Shown here piece after piece: positions 44,252-52,111 of a stretch of 54,315 nucleotides of DNA (within the stretch, counting starts at the first letter, position 1; every line of letters starts with the position of its first letter). Source of the DNA: Marinomonas arctica (GTDB taxonomy: Bacteria > Pseudomonadota > Gammaproteobacteria > Pseudomonadales > Marinomonadaceae). The translations under genes were made by a program, and so were the position numbers. The notes beneath the pieces are model-generated. The model had not been told where the DNA came from. It saw nothing but the letters and a program-made list of their open reading frames with translations, and searched no databases. The DNA lies in NCBI RefSeq assembly GCF_003259225.1, contig NZ_QHJF01000035.1, positions 1 to 54,315 of the forward strand. The letters run 5' to 3'.

Positions 44252-44887
44252 TCAGACAAGTACGTTATCCACATCGTACGTGCCATTGAACAGTTCAAAG
44301 ATTTTGCCATTTAAATTATCCTTACTCAGAATAAATAAAACGGACTTCGCCACATCCGCTCGTGGAATCGCCATTTCATCTCGGGTATTGGGTCGTTTTA
44401 TGGTAATTTTCCCTTGACCTTCTATGTTGGTTAAGGGGCCGGGGCGAACAATGGTGTAGGGAACACCGGATGCCATCAAATATTGATCTGCCATATGCTT
44501 CGCCACTAAATAAGGCTTGATATCGGACTCGATGGAATCAGGATTATCGGCACCAATACTGCTTAGCATAATAAACTGCTTCACTTGATTGTTTTTAGCG
44601 TAATCCACCGCTTTTTTAGAGGCCCATAAATCAATTAACAGCGTTTTATCTGCACCCGTCGCACCACCTGAGCCAGCCACAAAAATAACATTACTCACAC
44701 CAGCAAAAGCGCGACTGAAATCCCCTTCTAAATCCGCCTCCATGACCTCGAGTTCATCACTTTTAAGGTGCGCCAATTTACTCTTGTCTCGTACCAAAGC
44801 TCGAACTGGCTCGCCCGTTTCCACCAATGCTTTTGTGATTAACTGACCAATTTGGCCACTTGCACCAATAACTAATGTCTTGTTCAT
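44252..44887 (-). CDS. NAD(P)-binding NmrA/atypical SDR protein
   Basis: A 211-residue Rossmann-fold protein. The motif GASGQIGQLI (G-x-x-G-x-x-G) is at the N-terminus, VIFVAGSGG marks the second strand region, and the C-terminal VRPGPLTNIEGQG is typical of YwnB/NmrA-like atypical SDRs. The Tyr-x-x-x-Lys catalytic pair is not obvious, as is common for this group. It may act as a redox-sensing or quinone-reductase-like protein. It starts behind AAAGGAGG. Confidence 0.87.
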   Translation of the reverse strand: MNKTLVIGASGQIGQLITKALVETGEPVRALVRDKSKLAHLKSDELEVMEADLEGDFSRAFAGVSNVIFVAGSGGATGADKTLLIDLWASKKAVDYAKNNQVKQFIMLSSIGADNPDSIESDIKPYLVAKHMADQYLMASGVPYTIVRPGPLTNIEGQGKITIKRPNTRDEMAIPRADVAKSVLFILSKDNLNGKIFELFNGTYDVDNVLV

Positions 44888-45180
44888 AGCTTGCCTCCTT
44901 TAAGTTCTAAGGAAATGACCCTAACTTAACACCGCCATCGCCTTATCAAGTCTTACTCTTAACTATAAGGACATAGCCACCAGATAACACCCCAAACAGT
45001 CAGCTTGCATATTTACTGGACATTAGGTGTTTATTCTTAAAGAAAAAGAGCGTCGAACAAACCATCACACAACCCTCATAGAACTCATACACTTACTCAC
45101 AAAACACTGCAAATCTCGACGCATTCCTGACAGCGAAGAGCCCTACAATCCAGCCGAATTTACTCCTCAGGAAATGGGCT

Positions 45181-46032
45181 ATGCGTCGCTGTTTTTTTGT
45201 GTTTCTTATGTTGTTCTCGGTATGTGTATCAGCAAGTTACTACGATGGAACGCAAGGCCTTATCGGCGATGCATTGAAATCCAAATTACACAGCATAATA
45301 GATGGTCAACAGCCGCTTAAGTACACCCAAAGCGGCAATACCGATTGGTACGATGGTAAAAATATAGACGTCTGGGAAGCCTTGGTTTATACCGACTCAG
45401 CCTGCCCCGACGAGCAACCCAAATGCGGCCTTGTGCAAATGCTATACCTTGATGACGTAAGGCACATTGACCAAGCAAACCGAGGTAAAAGCAATGACGA
45501 CTCATGGGACAGAGAACATGTTTGGCCAAAGTCACGTGGCTTTGCCAAACAAAGCCAAGACGGTTACACCGACCTGCACCACTTGCGTCCCGCTGACCGG
45601 AACATAAACGGCGCGCACAGCAACTATGGGTACGCCGTGGGTGGCACACCGTTTTACGACACCTTAGGCGATGGTCGCAAAGTACTGAGCGGCACCTTTG
45701 TAGACAAAACCAATGAATCCTTCGAACCCACTGACCGGGCCAAAGGCCAAATCGCCCGCATGATCTTCTACATGGCGACACGCTACGAAACTGGCGACAA
45801 CGCCTCACCGGAAAACATGCCAGACCTACGCATCGTCAAAGGCAACGAAAAGCAAAGCGGAGAGCCGACCATTGGCGACTTATGTACGCTGGTTAGGTGG
45901 AACGAAGAATTCCCAGTAACCGACTTCGAAAAACGCCGTAACGACCGAGTACAAAAGCTGCAAGGCAACCGAAATCCCTTTATCGATCACCCTGAGTTTG
46001 TGGATAAGATCTGGGCAAGTCAGTGTTTATAA
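45181..46032 (+). CDS. Endonuclease I (EndA/NucM family), secreted
   Basis: A 283-residue nuclease with a signal peptide (MRRCFFVFLMLFSVCVSA). The His-Me finger site is DREHVWPKSRG (His113), followed by DLHHLRPADRNINGAHSNYG, whose Asn residues bind the metal. Cys74 and Cys82 flank a short loop and may form a disulfide in the periplasm. It degrades external DNA. The start is preceded by AGGAAATGGGCT. Confidence 0.93.
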   Translation: MRRCFFVFLMLFSVCVSASYYDGTQGLIGDALKSKLHSIIDGQQPLKYTQSGNTDWYDGKNIDVWEALVYTDSACPDEQPKCGLVQMLYLDDVRHIDQANRGKSNDDSWDREHVWPKSRGFAKQSQDGYTDLHHLRPADRNINGAHSNYGYAVGGTPFYDTLGDGRKVLSGTFVDKTNESFEPTDRAKGQIARMIFYMATRYETGDNASPENMPDLRIVKGNEKQSGEPTIGDLCTLVRWNEEFPVTDFEKRRNDRVQKLQGNRNPFIDHPEFVDKIWASQCL

Positions 46033-46124
46033 AATATTAGTGATGGATGATGCTGGCACGTAACCCAGCCAGTTTGATTGATTGAACTAAAAAGCTGAAA
46101 TCAACGACTCTGCCCTTTTGAATT

Positions 46125-47021
46125 CTAAAATGGCCGTCTAAGCGGCAACACGTTCCCGACTATCGTTCCCACACAAATGCATACCAAAGCGATAAGCAGA
46201 CCACTTGTCACTGGCTCGCCAAATAATGGGACAGCAAACACGCTAGCTAACAAAGGAACCAACGCCATAAGCGCCCCCATTTTTGTCGCACCTAGAATAT
46301 GTACCGCTTTTCCATAACAAACAAATTGCACAGCAATCGCCATAATAGCCTGATAAAAAGCCTGCAAGGCAATCATGCTATGAGACACATCGTTAAAAGC
46401 ATGGGATAACTGAGTGAGATAATAAGGAGTAAACAGTAAAGTGGTTGCAGTGATCACCCCCAAAGTGGCGTGCCACGGTGGAAACTTCCAACGCCTTAAT
46501 AATACAGTAAAAATCCCCCAAAATAGGCAGGCAACGACAAAGCTAACATCACCAACCCAATATGACACGCCAGATAATAGCGTTTCTAGTAATAACGCAA
46601 AAATGCCCAGGCTACTAATGCCAATCCCCATCCAAGCAAATCGAGAATGCCTCTCTCCAGCCCAAAAATAGGCAAGCACGGCAATCATAATTGGCATTAA
46701 ACCAGGCAATAACAAAGCCGCATGAGTCGCAGGCGCTGATTGAAAACCGTTAAAAACAGAAAGCGAATAAGCCAAGCCACCAATAGACCCTAGCAACATC
46801 ATTCGCACTTGAAAAATCGCCTTACGGTGAATCCAAATGAACGGAAAAAACACCAGAAATGCCGTACCAAAACGCACCATCATCATATCGGGCAAAGACA
46901 AAGCAGCCAGCGCACCAGCGCGCGATATCAAAATAAAACCCGTCCAAACCAGTACCGACGTTAAAGCAAACACATACCCTTTTACTATTAGTTTATTACT
47001 GTGCTGCCATCGCCCTTTCAT
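46125..47021 (-). CDS. DMT superfamily (EamA) transporter
   Basis: A 298-residue inner-membrane protein with ten hydrophobic segments in two EamA repeats (about 10-145 and 155-290). The second ends with AVPLFGEPVTSGLLIALVCI, the usual last helices. It probably exports amino acids or metabolites. Single gene converging on endA. Confidence 0.9.
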   Translation of the reverse strand: MKGRWQHSNKLIVKGYVFALTSVLVWTGFILISRAGALAALSLPDMMMVRFGTAFLVFFPFIWIHRKAIFQVRMMLLGSIGGLAYSLSVFNGFQSAPATHAALLLPGLMPIMIAVLAYFWAGERHSRFAWMGIGISSLGIFALLLETLLSGVSYWVGDVSFVVACLFWGIFTVLLRRWKFPPWHATLGVITATTLLFTPYYLTQLSHAFNDVSHSMIALQAFYQAIMAIAVQFVCYGKAVHILGATKMGALMALVPLLASVFAVPLFGEPVTSGLLIALVCICVGTIVGNVLPLRRPF

Positions 47022-47257
47022 ACTTCATCCATCTGGTGACTTAAAAAAGCAGTATATCTGGCATCGACATTTGGAAACAGCCAGCAAACTAAGCTTTCCG
47101 TTTTTGGCTCACTTTACCAACCGCATCAGCGATTCCAGAAGCCAATCAGCACGTTATTGCAGAGCGTTTAGAGCAGCTTCAGGATGAGTTAAGAAAAGCC
47201 TTACAAACACGCATTCACTCAGAAAATCATTATTTGGTTAACATTTGATCACATCAT
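47022..47257. other. Intergenic region with a possible gene remnant
   Basis: One plus-strand frame, open from about 47089 to the stop at 47248, encodes IPEANQHVIAERLEQLQDEL followed by RKALQTRIHSENHYLVNI. It lacks a start codon and may be the C-terminal relic of a lost gene. Otherwise nothing is recognised. This is a weak observation. Confidence 0.25.
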
Positions 47258-47290
47258 AAGTTTGACGATCTCGTCAAACTTAGCTATAAA
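47258..47290 (+). promoter_or_regulatory. Autoregulated promoter of the yafO module
   Basis: AAGTTTGACGA-TC-TCGTCAAACTT is a perfect 11-bp inverted repeat (47258-47281). TTGACG (47263-47268) and TATAAA (47285-47290) are 16 bp apart, so the palindrome covers the -35 box. This is the classic layout for repression by the antitoxin or complex. Confidence 0.75.
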
Positions 47291-47328
47291 TACGGGTGTA
47301 ATATCATTTTACATTTTTAGGTGAAACT

Positions 47329-47520
47329 ATGAATACCCTAGCTGAGTATAAGTCATCCACTCCGATGTCTTTATCTCGTCACAACAAGATTAAGCAAGAT
47401 AACAAAGATGCTAAAGAAATGAAGCATTACGATATTGCTGGGCTTGAAAAAGCATCACGCGAAGGTCTTGAAGCTGCCATGAAAGACAAAACTACGTCTG
47501 GATGGGTTCGCGTTATCTAA
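47329..47520 (+). CDS. Probable antitoxin of the YafO module
   Basis: A 63-residue protein starting behind TTTTTAGGTG. It is polar and charged (HNKIKQDNKDAKEMKHYDIA), with a predicted helical GLEKASREGLEAAMKDK stretch and an end in SGWVRVI. It is not a YafN/PHD-type antitoxin. It stands 3 bp before yafO, which strongly suggests the antitoxin role. The upstream palindrome implies that it, or the complex, binds DNA, although no standard DNA-binding motif is visible. Confidence 0.7.
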   Translation: MNTLAEYKSSTPMSLSRHNKIKQDNKDAKEMKHYDIAGLEKASREGLEAAMKDKTTSGWVRVI

Positions 47521-47523
47521 TAA

Positions 47524-47922
47524 ATGTCCTCTCAAATACAAGTCAGTGTTAGCTCTTTCCTTAACGATCACCCAGATATAAGCGACTTAGCCAAAGACTT
47601 TGCCCTGTATAAAGAAACAGGCATTCCTCCCCTTCATTTTGGTAGAGACGGTGACAATAACCGCCCCACCATTTGCAAAGAAGAGCATGTATGGCACATA
47701 CACCTAGCCCACCTACCGATTCACTTCACTAAATGGCCAAAAATCCGTAATCAGCAGGCACGTACAAGCGATAAGTGTCTTATCTATTGCCCTGGCTACT
47801 ATGATGAAAATCACTATCTACTGATTGCTATTCTTGATCCGCCAGCCCACGAGAAACAAGAAGACATGCCTTTGATGGAACAGATTGGCCGCGAAGCCGA
47901 AGCCTTTAGAAGAGAAATCTAA
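47524..47922 (+). CDS. yafO: YafO-family ribosome-dependent mRNA interferase toxin
   Basis: A 132-residue protein aligning with E. coli YafO over most of its length: LAKDFALYKETGIPPLHFGRD, VWHIHLAH, LIYCPGYYDENHYLLIAIL and the closing MEQIGREAEAFRREI, with the same spacing. YafO binds the ribosome and causes mRNA cleavage near the start codon. It is coupled to the upstream 63-residue gene. The family call is strong; activity is inferred. Confidence 0.88.
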   Translation: MSSQIQVSVSSFLNDHPDISDLAKDFALYKETGIPPLHFGRDGDNNRPTICKEEHVWHIHLAHLPIHFTKWPKIRNQQARTSDKCLIYCPGYYDENHYLLIAILDPPAHEKQEDMPLMEQIGREAEAFRREI

Positions 47923-48034
47923 TCCCTGCACATACCGCCGATAATGCGATCAAAAGGGCGTGACTCCCCCTTTTCCGTCTTCATATTCAACCAGCTCAAA
48001 ATTGAGGGCGTTAAATAATCAAATAAAGGGTGGC

Positions 48035-48070
48035 AATTAACATCTCCTCAAAAATGAGGAGATGTTAATT
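48035..48070. terminator. Perfect 16-bp hairpin terminator
   Basis: AATTAACATCTCCTCA, loop AAAA, TGAGGAGATGTTAATT, then TT. It lies between yafO and the converging higA unit and may serve both. Confidence 0.75.
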
Positions 48071-48093
48071 TTACCAGTAAACACGATCTATCA

Positions 48094-48149
48094 ATTAGAA
48101 GTCTGTGAAGCTACGTTGGGTGATTTGGTACATGCGGACGGCTTGGCCT
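48094..48149 (-). pseudogene. Short phage-gene tail, copy 1
   Basis: On the minus strand the frame reads GQAVRMYQITQRSFTDF and stops. It resembles the tails at 52918-52968 (ITRVKDFAQRNFVDF) and 53003-53060. The common A/T-Q-R-x-F-x-D-F ending suggests copies of one phage gene's 3' end; which gene is not clear. Confidence 0.5.
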
Positions 48150-48441
48150 AAGCCACTGCAAAGTTAACAGGATGAACATTCGCTAAATTTAGATGTTGTT
48201 TGGCTTGCCAAAGATCGTAGGCATCTTGCATGGCCAGCCAGCTTTCTGGTGTTCTACCAAGCGCTTTAGACAAACGCAATGCCATTTCAGGCGACACCGC
48301 GCTCTGCCCTTTCAGGACACGACTTAACGTGGACGAGGCGACATCCAATTGCTTAGCCAAAAAGCGGCAACTCAAGCCCGCTGGCTCAAGATAAACGTCG
48401 TAAATAAATTCGCCTGGGTGCGGAGGGTTGTGCATATTCAT
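48148..48441 (-). CDS. higA: HigA-family HTH antitoxin, without HigB
   Basis: A 97-residue Xre-type antitoxin from ATG 48441: MHNPPHPGEFIYDVYLEPAG at the N-terminus, LDVASSTLSRVLKGQSAVSP (HTH) and the family signature MALRLSKALGRTPESWLAMQ. HigA usually follows higB, but no HigB-like RelE-fold gene is adjacent. Instead it lies 17 bp downstream of the tacT-like gene on the same strand and may be part of its operon. A longer frame upstream overlaps tacT and is not used. Confidence 0.88.
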   Translation of the reverse strand: MNMHNPPHPGEFIYDVYLEPAGLSCRFLAKQLDVASSTLSRVLKGQSAVSPEMALRLSKALGRTPESWLAMQDAYDLWQAKQHLNLANVHPVNFAVA

Positions 48442-48458
48442 TATGATAATCGATACGG

Positions 48459-48962
48459 CTATATTCGATCTTTGAAGAATTTTACAATGGAGTCGATCGG
48501 CATCCAAAGTTTGGAGGTGTGTTCTTCCCGTTGAAGGAAGATGAAGCCGCGATCCTTGTAAAATTTAACGAGATCATCGTCTTTGGCATCGACAAATAAT
48601 CCAACAACTCCCATGTTCTCGTTTATTAGCAAGGTTCGCCGCATAGCATCGATTACCATGATTTTGGCGATGCCCTGTCCTTGGTAACCTTTATCCACGC
48701 CCATTCTGGCTAATGTCACGCCGGGTAATGGGTTGGGGTATTTCTTATATAATTTATGAGGAACAGGAACTTTGACCTCAATATTGCTGAGCGAGTAAAA
48801 ACCTGCAATGTCTGTTTCATCACTCCCTTCTAGAACAAACGTCCTAGATAGGTTTCGCTTTGCCGCACTGTTCGCAGACTCTTTTAGAAATTTGTTAATT
48901 CGCTCATTGCCACAATCAAAGCGTTTTCGATTATGGCTTTCTTTTAAAACTGACAGAGCCAT
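48459..48962 (-). CDS. tacT: TacT-like GNAT toxin
   Basis: A 167-residue GNAT acetyltransferase. The N-terminal SHNRKRFDCGNERINKFL block, the acetyl-CoA motif ARMGVDKGYQGQGIAKIMV and the KFYKDRGFIFL motif with the catalytic Tyr are all present. Such proteins acetylate the amino group of aminoacyl-tRNA and stop translation. It overlaps the upstream DUF1778 antitoxin gene by 32 bp, the usual TacAT arrangement. Confidence 0.9.
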   Translation of the reverse strand: MALSVLKESHNRKRFDCGNERINKFLKESANSAAKRNLSRTFVLEGSDETDIAGFYSLSNIEVKVPVPHKLYKKYPNPLPGVTLARMGVDKGYQGQGIAKIMVIDAMRRTLLINENMGVVGLFVDAKDDDLVKFYKDRGFIFLQREEHTSKLWMPIDSIVKFFKDRI

Positions 48963-49236
48963 TTTCGTAATCCTTTAACGCCTTATATGCATCGTCAAGA
49001 TGTTGGATCTCCGGTGGGTTGTCTAATGCTTCAAAAAATCGATCAGCCCCTTCCATCGACAATTTTAGCAGCCTATTGCGCTCTACCACTTCTTTTGCTT
49101 TATCTAAGGCAGCATCAATCATAAACTGCGACATTGAAGCACCAGATAATTCCGCCGCGTTAATAATGATTTCTTGCACCTCTTTTGGCGCTCTAGCAAC
49201 GAGCCGCACATTTTCTTGAGCATGAGATACCGTCAT
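48931..49236 (-). CDS. tacA: TacA-like DUF1778 antitoxin
   Basis: A 101-residue protein with an N-terminal ribbon-helix-helix (ENVRLVARAPKEVQEIIINA, then AELSGASMSQFMIDAA) and a C-terminal toxin-binding segment (FFEALDNPPEIQHLDDAYKA). DUF1778 proteins pair with GNAT toxins. The ATG at 49236 is supported by AAGGAG; an in-frame start 21 bp upstream is not. Operator repeats lie upstream. Confidence 0.9.
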   Translation of the reverse strand: MTVSHAQENVRLVARAPKEVQEIIINAAELSGASMSQFMIDAALDKAKEVVERNRLLKLSMEGADRFFEALDNPPEIQHLDDAYKALKDYENGSVSFKRKP

Positions 49237-49309
49237 AACTTTCTCCTTGACCAACATATAATTCAGTCAAATTTTTGTATTTTCCCTGTAAAGCAGAAAA
49301 ATGCTGCTT

Positions 49310-49365
49310 GGTGCCATTATGACACCACCCATAATTCAATGTCAATGTGTTGCCATAATGGCACC
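49310..49365. promoter_or_regulatory. Operator repeats upstream of tacA
   Basis: GGTGCCATTATG (49310-49321) and its exact reverse complement CATAATGGCACC (49354-49365) are 32 bp apart. Each is itself nearly palindromic (TGCCATTATGACA). This fits cooperative binding by ribbon-helix-helix dimers. Confidence 0.65.
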
Positions 49366-49373
49366 ATAAATAC

Positions 49374-49596
49374 TTAAACCACCTCACTCGCCACTACAGA
49401 ACACCTGTACCCTGCTTTGCTGTCGCCTCGGGCGGTGACTTTGTCGATGGACCAGTTGCCTTTCATTTCGGGTGGGAAGGTGTCGTTTAGGGTGAGGATA
49501 CCTTCTGCGACGAGCTTGGTTGCCCGTGTCTAGTCAATAAGAGCGTCGAGTATGACGCTGGTGCCTTGGCGTTGGCTTTTGATGAGGTCGTCTTGG
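49374..49596 (-). pseudogene. Gene D 3'-end repeat, copy A
   Basis: The minus strand encodes the tail MKGNWSIDKVTARG…GYRCSVVASEVV and stop, plus upstream pieces LIKSQRQG. Frameshifts break the frame around 49520-49550. The sequence is about 90% or more identical to copies B and C over the last 130 bp. The pattern W-S-I-D-K…G-Y-R-C is the C-terminal domain of phage late control D (gpD, tail hub/spike complex). Confidence 0.7.
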
Positions 49597-49627
49597 CAGG
49601 CTTGTTGGAGTCGATGAAAATTAAGCG

Positions 49628-50386
49628 CTATTTTTCATCTTTCTGCCTAAGTTTTCCAAGCTCAACTACTTTAAATTCTATATTTTTCATTTCAACTATT
49701 TTATATTCAGGCAAGAGCTCGTTAGTTTCACTATTAAACTTCATTACGATACCTTGAGCACCATAAACTTTTAATAATGCGTACTCTCCAACAATAGAGA
49801 ATTTTTCTTTTCTTAAAGCCTCACCATAACCAAAATTAGTGAGAACACCTAATATATAAATTGAAAGAACTACAGATAAGATAATTTTTGAATTATTTTC
49901 ATTTATATGTTCGTTTATTAAATCTTTATTAGGTACTTTTGCGTTAAAACTTAACCATAATTCGAGGCGATTTGAATAAGTACCTTCTCGGTCAAATAGT
50001 GGAATAATAACATCAACCAAAAGCATTAATAACGGGAATCCTAGAAAGAATATTACTGTATGCCAATAGAAATACGATTGAACTGCAACTAGCAACCCCA
50101 AAATAACGAAAAGACCATATTTAGATAGCAAAGTTTTATAAGGTGAGTTTGGTAAGCTTTCATTAATGATTAGATGAAATAAATTAAGAACTTGAAACAG
50201 AAAAACCAGTACCGCAATACTTATCCCACCAACCTTAAGGTAATTTGAAATAGATGGATTAATTAGCTCCGTTGGAATCCCAAAAGCTTTACAATATCCT
50301 AGTTCATAAAGATATACCGCCATATAACCGAATAGAGTACAGGCCAATATTATTACACTATCTGGGACTTTAAATTTTTCTTTCAT
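49628..50386 (-). CDS. Multi-pass membrane protein, cassette gene
   Basis: A 252-residue protein of unknown family. Hydrophobic segments lie at about residues 8-30, 50-70, 88-106, 108-128 and 172-190, and the last 60 residues are hydrophilic and charged (KIVEMKNIEFKVVELGKLRQ). It is AT-rich. It lies between D-tail copies A and B, in the same orientation as the tacAT operon. A defence or membrane-effector role is possible from context only. Confidence 0.65.
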   Translation of the reverse strand: MKEKFKVPDSVIILACTLFGYMAVYLYELGYCKAFGIPTELINPSISNYLKVGGISIAVLVFLFQVLNLFHLIINESLPNSPYKTLLSKYGLFVILGLLVAVQSYFYWHTVIFFLGFPLLMLLVDVIIPLFDREGTYSNRLELWLSFNAKVPNKDLINEHINENNSKIILSVVLSIYILGVLTNFGYGEALRKEKFSIVGEYALLKVYGAQGIVMKFNSETNELLPEYKIVEMKNIEFKVVELGKLRQKDEK

Positions 50387-50539
50387 ATAGATACTCTATT
50401 TAGACAATATCGGCATTTAACATTTCAATAGTCGCATATGTGATCTTTCTTTTAGGAAATCACAGCCTGTTATTTCTAGGCTATAAACCCTTATTCCTTG
50501 ATACTAAGCACTTTCACACCTTATGCCAACAAAAAAACC
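50387..50539. other. Upstream region of the membrane cassette gene
   Basis: About 150 bp of AT-rich sequence up to D-tail copy B. It contains no ORF and no clear terminator; it probably holds the promoter of the membrane protein gene. Confidence 0.3.
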
Positions 50540-50780
50540 TCAAACCACTTCACTCGCCACCACGGTACAGCGATACCCTGCTTTGCTGTCGCCTCGTGCG
50601 GTGACTTTGTCGATGGACCAGTTGCCTTTCATTTCGGGTGGGAAGGTGTCGTTTAGGGTGAGGATGCCTTCTGCGACGAGTTTGGGGTTGCCTGGTAAGT
50701 CGAGGGTGACGCTGGTGCCTTGGCGTTGGCTTTTGATGAGGTCGTCTTGGGCGGTGGTTGCGCTGTCGTAGGTTTGGCAT
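50540..50780 (-). pseudogene. Gene D 3'-end repeat, copy B (most intact)
   Basis: The minus strand is open from about 50780 to the TGA at 50540: QTYDSATTAQDDLIKSQRQG, TSVTLDLPGNPKLVAEGILT, LNDTFPPEMKGNWSIDK and VTARGDSKAGYRCTVVASEV. This is the C-terminal part of a phage late control D-like protein. It lacks the 13-bp frame-breaking difference seen in copies A and C. No start codon is left. Confidence 0.75.
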
Positions 50781-50887
50781 AGTTATTTAGGATCAATAGA
50801 AATTAAGTACTATTGTTTATTTTCCTTAAAATTCTAATATGGCTTTATTAAGTATTGAGCACCTAAACTATTTGCGCGATTGGTAGC

Positions 50888-51406
50888 GTGACAGATACTT
50901 TAAAAGGTATAGAAGTAACCTCTAAACTCCCCCTGGTATTTAAAGAACTGGACCTCGGAACGTACAAAGTTGACACCTACGACATAAACATCAATGGCCT
51001 TAATTATATTGTGTATTTTTCGCCATCAATCCACTTTTATAATGAAATGGACCTTTTAGAAGACATTCAAGCCTTTATAGGCCATCAGCTGACTCACTCT
51101 TCATTTGAAGTTAAGTTTGACTATGAGCCGAACATTGAGGGTGGTGTTGAGACCCAATTCAAGGCACCTGTAGGGCCTCCATTATCTCCACAAAATTTGA
51201 ATATTTTAGGACATGCGCTATGCTCATTAATAAATATTCATAAGAATCAATATGGTGGCGAGTTTTATACTGCATCGGCGGCGCACTCACACCTAGTACG
51301 CTTCTACAATAAGCTTGCAAAAAGATATTGCAATACGTTAAAGTACGGCTACTGGTTAGAAATTAATCTCAACGAGGAGATATGCTATGTCATCAAAACG
51401 CATTGA
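50888..51406 (+). CDS. Hypothetical 172-residue cassette protein
   Basis: I do not recognise the family. The protein starts at GTG 50888 (no strong ribosome site) and has mixed alpha/beta character: VDTYDININGLNYIVYFSPS, a central GGVETQFKAPVGPPLSPQNL linker, and a helical GHALCSLINIHKNQY…SHLVRFYNKLAKRY. It has no membrane segment. It overlaps a 42-residue basic ORF by 20 bp. The arrangement resembles a toxin-antitoxin or effector-regulator pair, located between D-tail copies B and C. Confidence 0.65.
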   Translation: MTDTLKGIEVTSKLPLVFKELDLGTYKVDTYDININGLNYIVYFSPSIHFYNEMDLLEDIQAFIGHQLTHSSFEVKFDYEPNIEGGVETQFKAPVGPPLSPQNLNILGHALCSLINIHKNQYGGEFYTASAAHSHLVRFYNKLAKRYCNTLKYGYWLEINLNEEICYVIKTH

Positions 51407-51515
51407 ACAGGTTTCTGCATTAAAGGCAAAAAACCTTAAGCGCTTAGGAGAGGCATACGCCAAAGCAGTAAAAGAAGGCACATTAAAACCCAAAACGCCT
51501 CTTTCCGCAAAATAA
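51387..51515 (+). CDS. 42-residue basic small protein overlapping the cassette gene
   Basis: The ATG at 51387 lies 7 bp after AGGAG, inside the end of the 172-residue gene, and a terminator follows 12 bp after its stop. The sequence MSSKRIEQVSALKAKNLKRL plus GEAYAKAVKEGTLKPKTPLSAK is Lys-rich and probably helical. Overlap and ribosome site imply translational coupling. Confidence 0.6.
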   Translation: MSSKRIEQVSALKAKNLKRLGEAYAKAVKEGTLKPKTPLSAK

Positions 51516-51526
51516 TCGATTTCATT

Positions 51527-51551
51527 AAAGCTGCCATTTGGTGGCTTTTTT
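51527..51551 (+). terminator. Terminator of the 172-aa/42-aa pair
   Basis: AAAGCTGCC, loop ATTT, GGTGGCTTT (two G-U pairs) followed by TTT. Confidence 0.75.
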
Positions 51552-51629
51552 AATGCCTATAATTTCCCTTTCCTGCCCTTAAAGCACGATCCCAGCCACT
51601 TTCATTTTTCACCGAAAACCATTTTTAAA

Positions 51630-51981
51630 TCAAGCAACCTCACTCGCCACCACAGTACACCGATACCCTGCTTTACTATCACCTCGTGCGGCGGCTTTGT
51701 CGATGGACCAGTTGCCTTTCATTTCGGGTGGGAAGGTGTCGTTTAGGGTGAGGATGCCTTCTGCGACGAGTTTAGGTTGCCCATACCGACAAAGTAAGAG
51801 AGTCGAGGGTGACGCTGGAGCCTTGGCGTTGGCTTTTGATGAGGTCGTCTTGGCTTATGAGCTTTTGACCGTAACGCGCCACCGCGACCCAACCGCCGTC
51901 GCTAGTACGCTGCAAACCCTCATATGGCGTGCCTTCGCTCAGCGAAAACACAAAACCACCGAGCGACATCATCTGACGCAT
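51630..51981 (-). pseudogene. Gene U start joined to gene D 3'-end repeat, copy C
   Basis: The ATG at 51981 with AAGGAG upstream begins MRQMMSLGGFVFSLSEGTPY and EGLQRTSDGGWVAVARYGQK, the N-terminus of a P2 gpU-type tail protein. After LIS the frame passes directly into QDDLIKSQRQG of the D tail, so U and D were joined by an in-frame deletion. The frame then breaks near 51780, while the last 48 D codons up to the TGA at 51630 remain readable in another frame. It is a relic of the phage U-X-D tail block. Confidence 0.75.
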
Positions 51982-52016
51982 GAATACTCCTTAGACAAAA
52001 ATGGAAGGACAGAAAC

Positions 52017-52042
52017 GAAAAAGCCCATCGAGGGATGGGCTT
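52017..52042 (-). terminator. Terminator reading leftwards, upstream of the U start
   Basis: AAGCCCATC, loop, GATGGGCTT with a T-run on the minus strand. It would end transcripts of the HEPN gene before the U/D relic. Confidence 0.75.
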
Positions 52043-52111
52043 GGGGGTGTTTGGTTTGGAGATTATAACGAGGTTCAGGGGGTTATCTGACGTTTGCTGT
52101 AACGCTAAATT

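Noticed and set aside
45027..45320. 97-residue ORF upstream of and overlapping the endonuclease I start
   Set aside because: It overlaps the secure signal peptide region of endonuclease I in another frame and resembles no protein.
45317..45808. 163-residue minus-strand ORF inside endonuclease I
   Set aside because: Its Arg/Cys-rich composition is typical of an antisense shadow of a real gene.
50550..50780. 76-residue minus-strand ORF in D-tail copy B (Pro/Arg/His-rich)
   Set aside because: It is an out-of-frame reading of the gpD tail; the true frame gives the conserved W-S-I-D-K…G-Y-R-C sequence.
51697..52068. 123-residue plus-strand ORF across D-tail copy C
   Set aside because: It is antisense to the U/D relic; the plus-strand reading recurs in the other copies only because the DNA is repeated.
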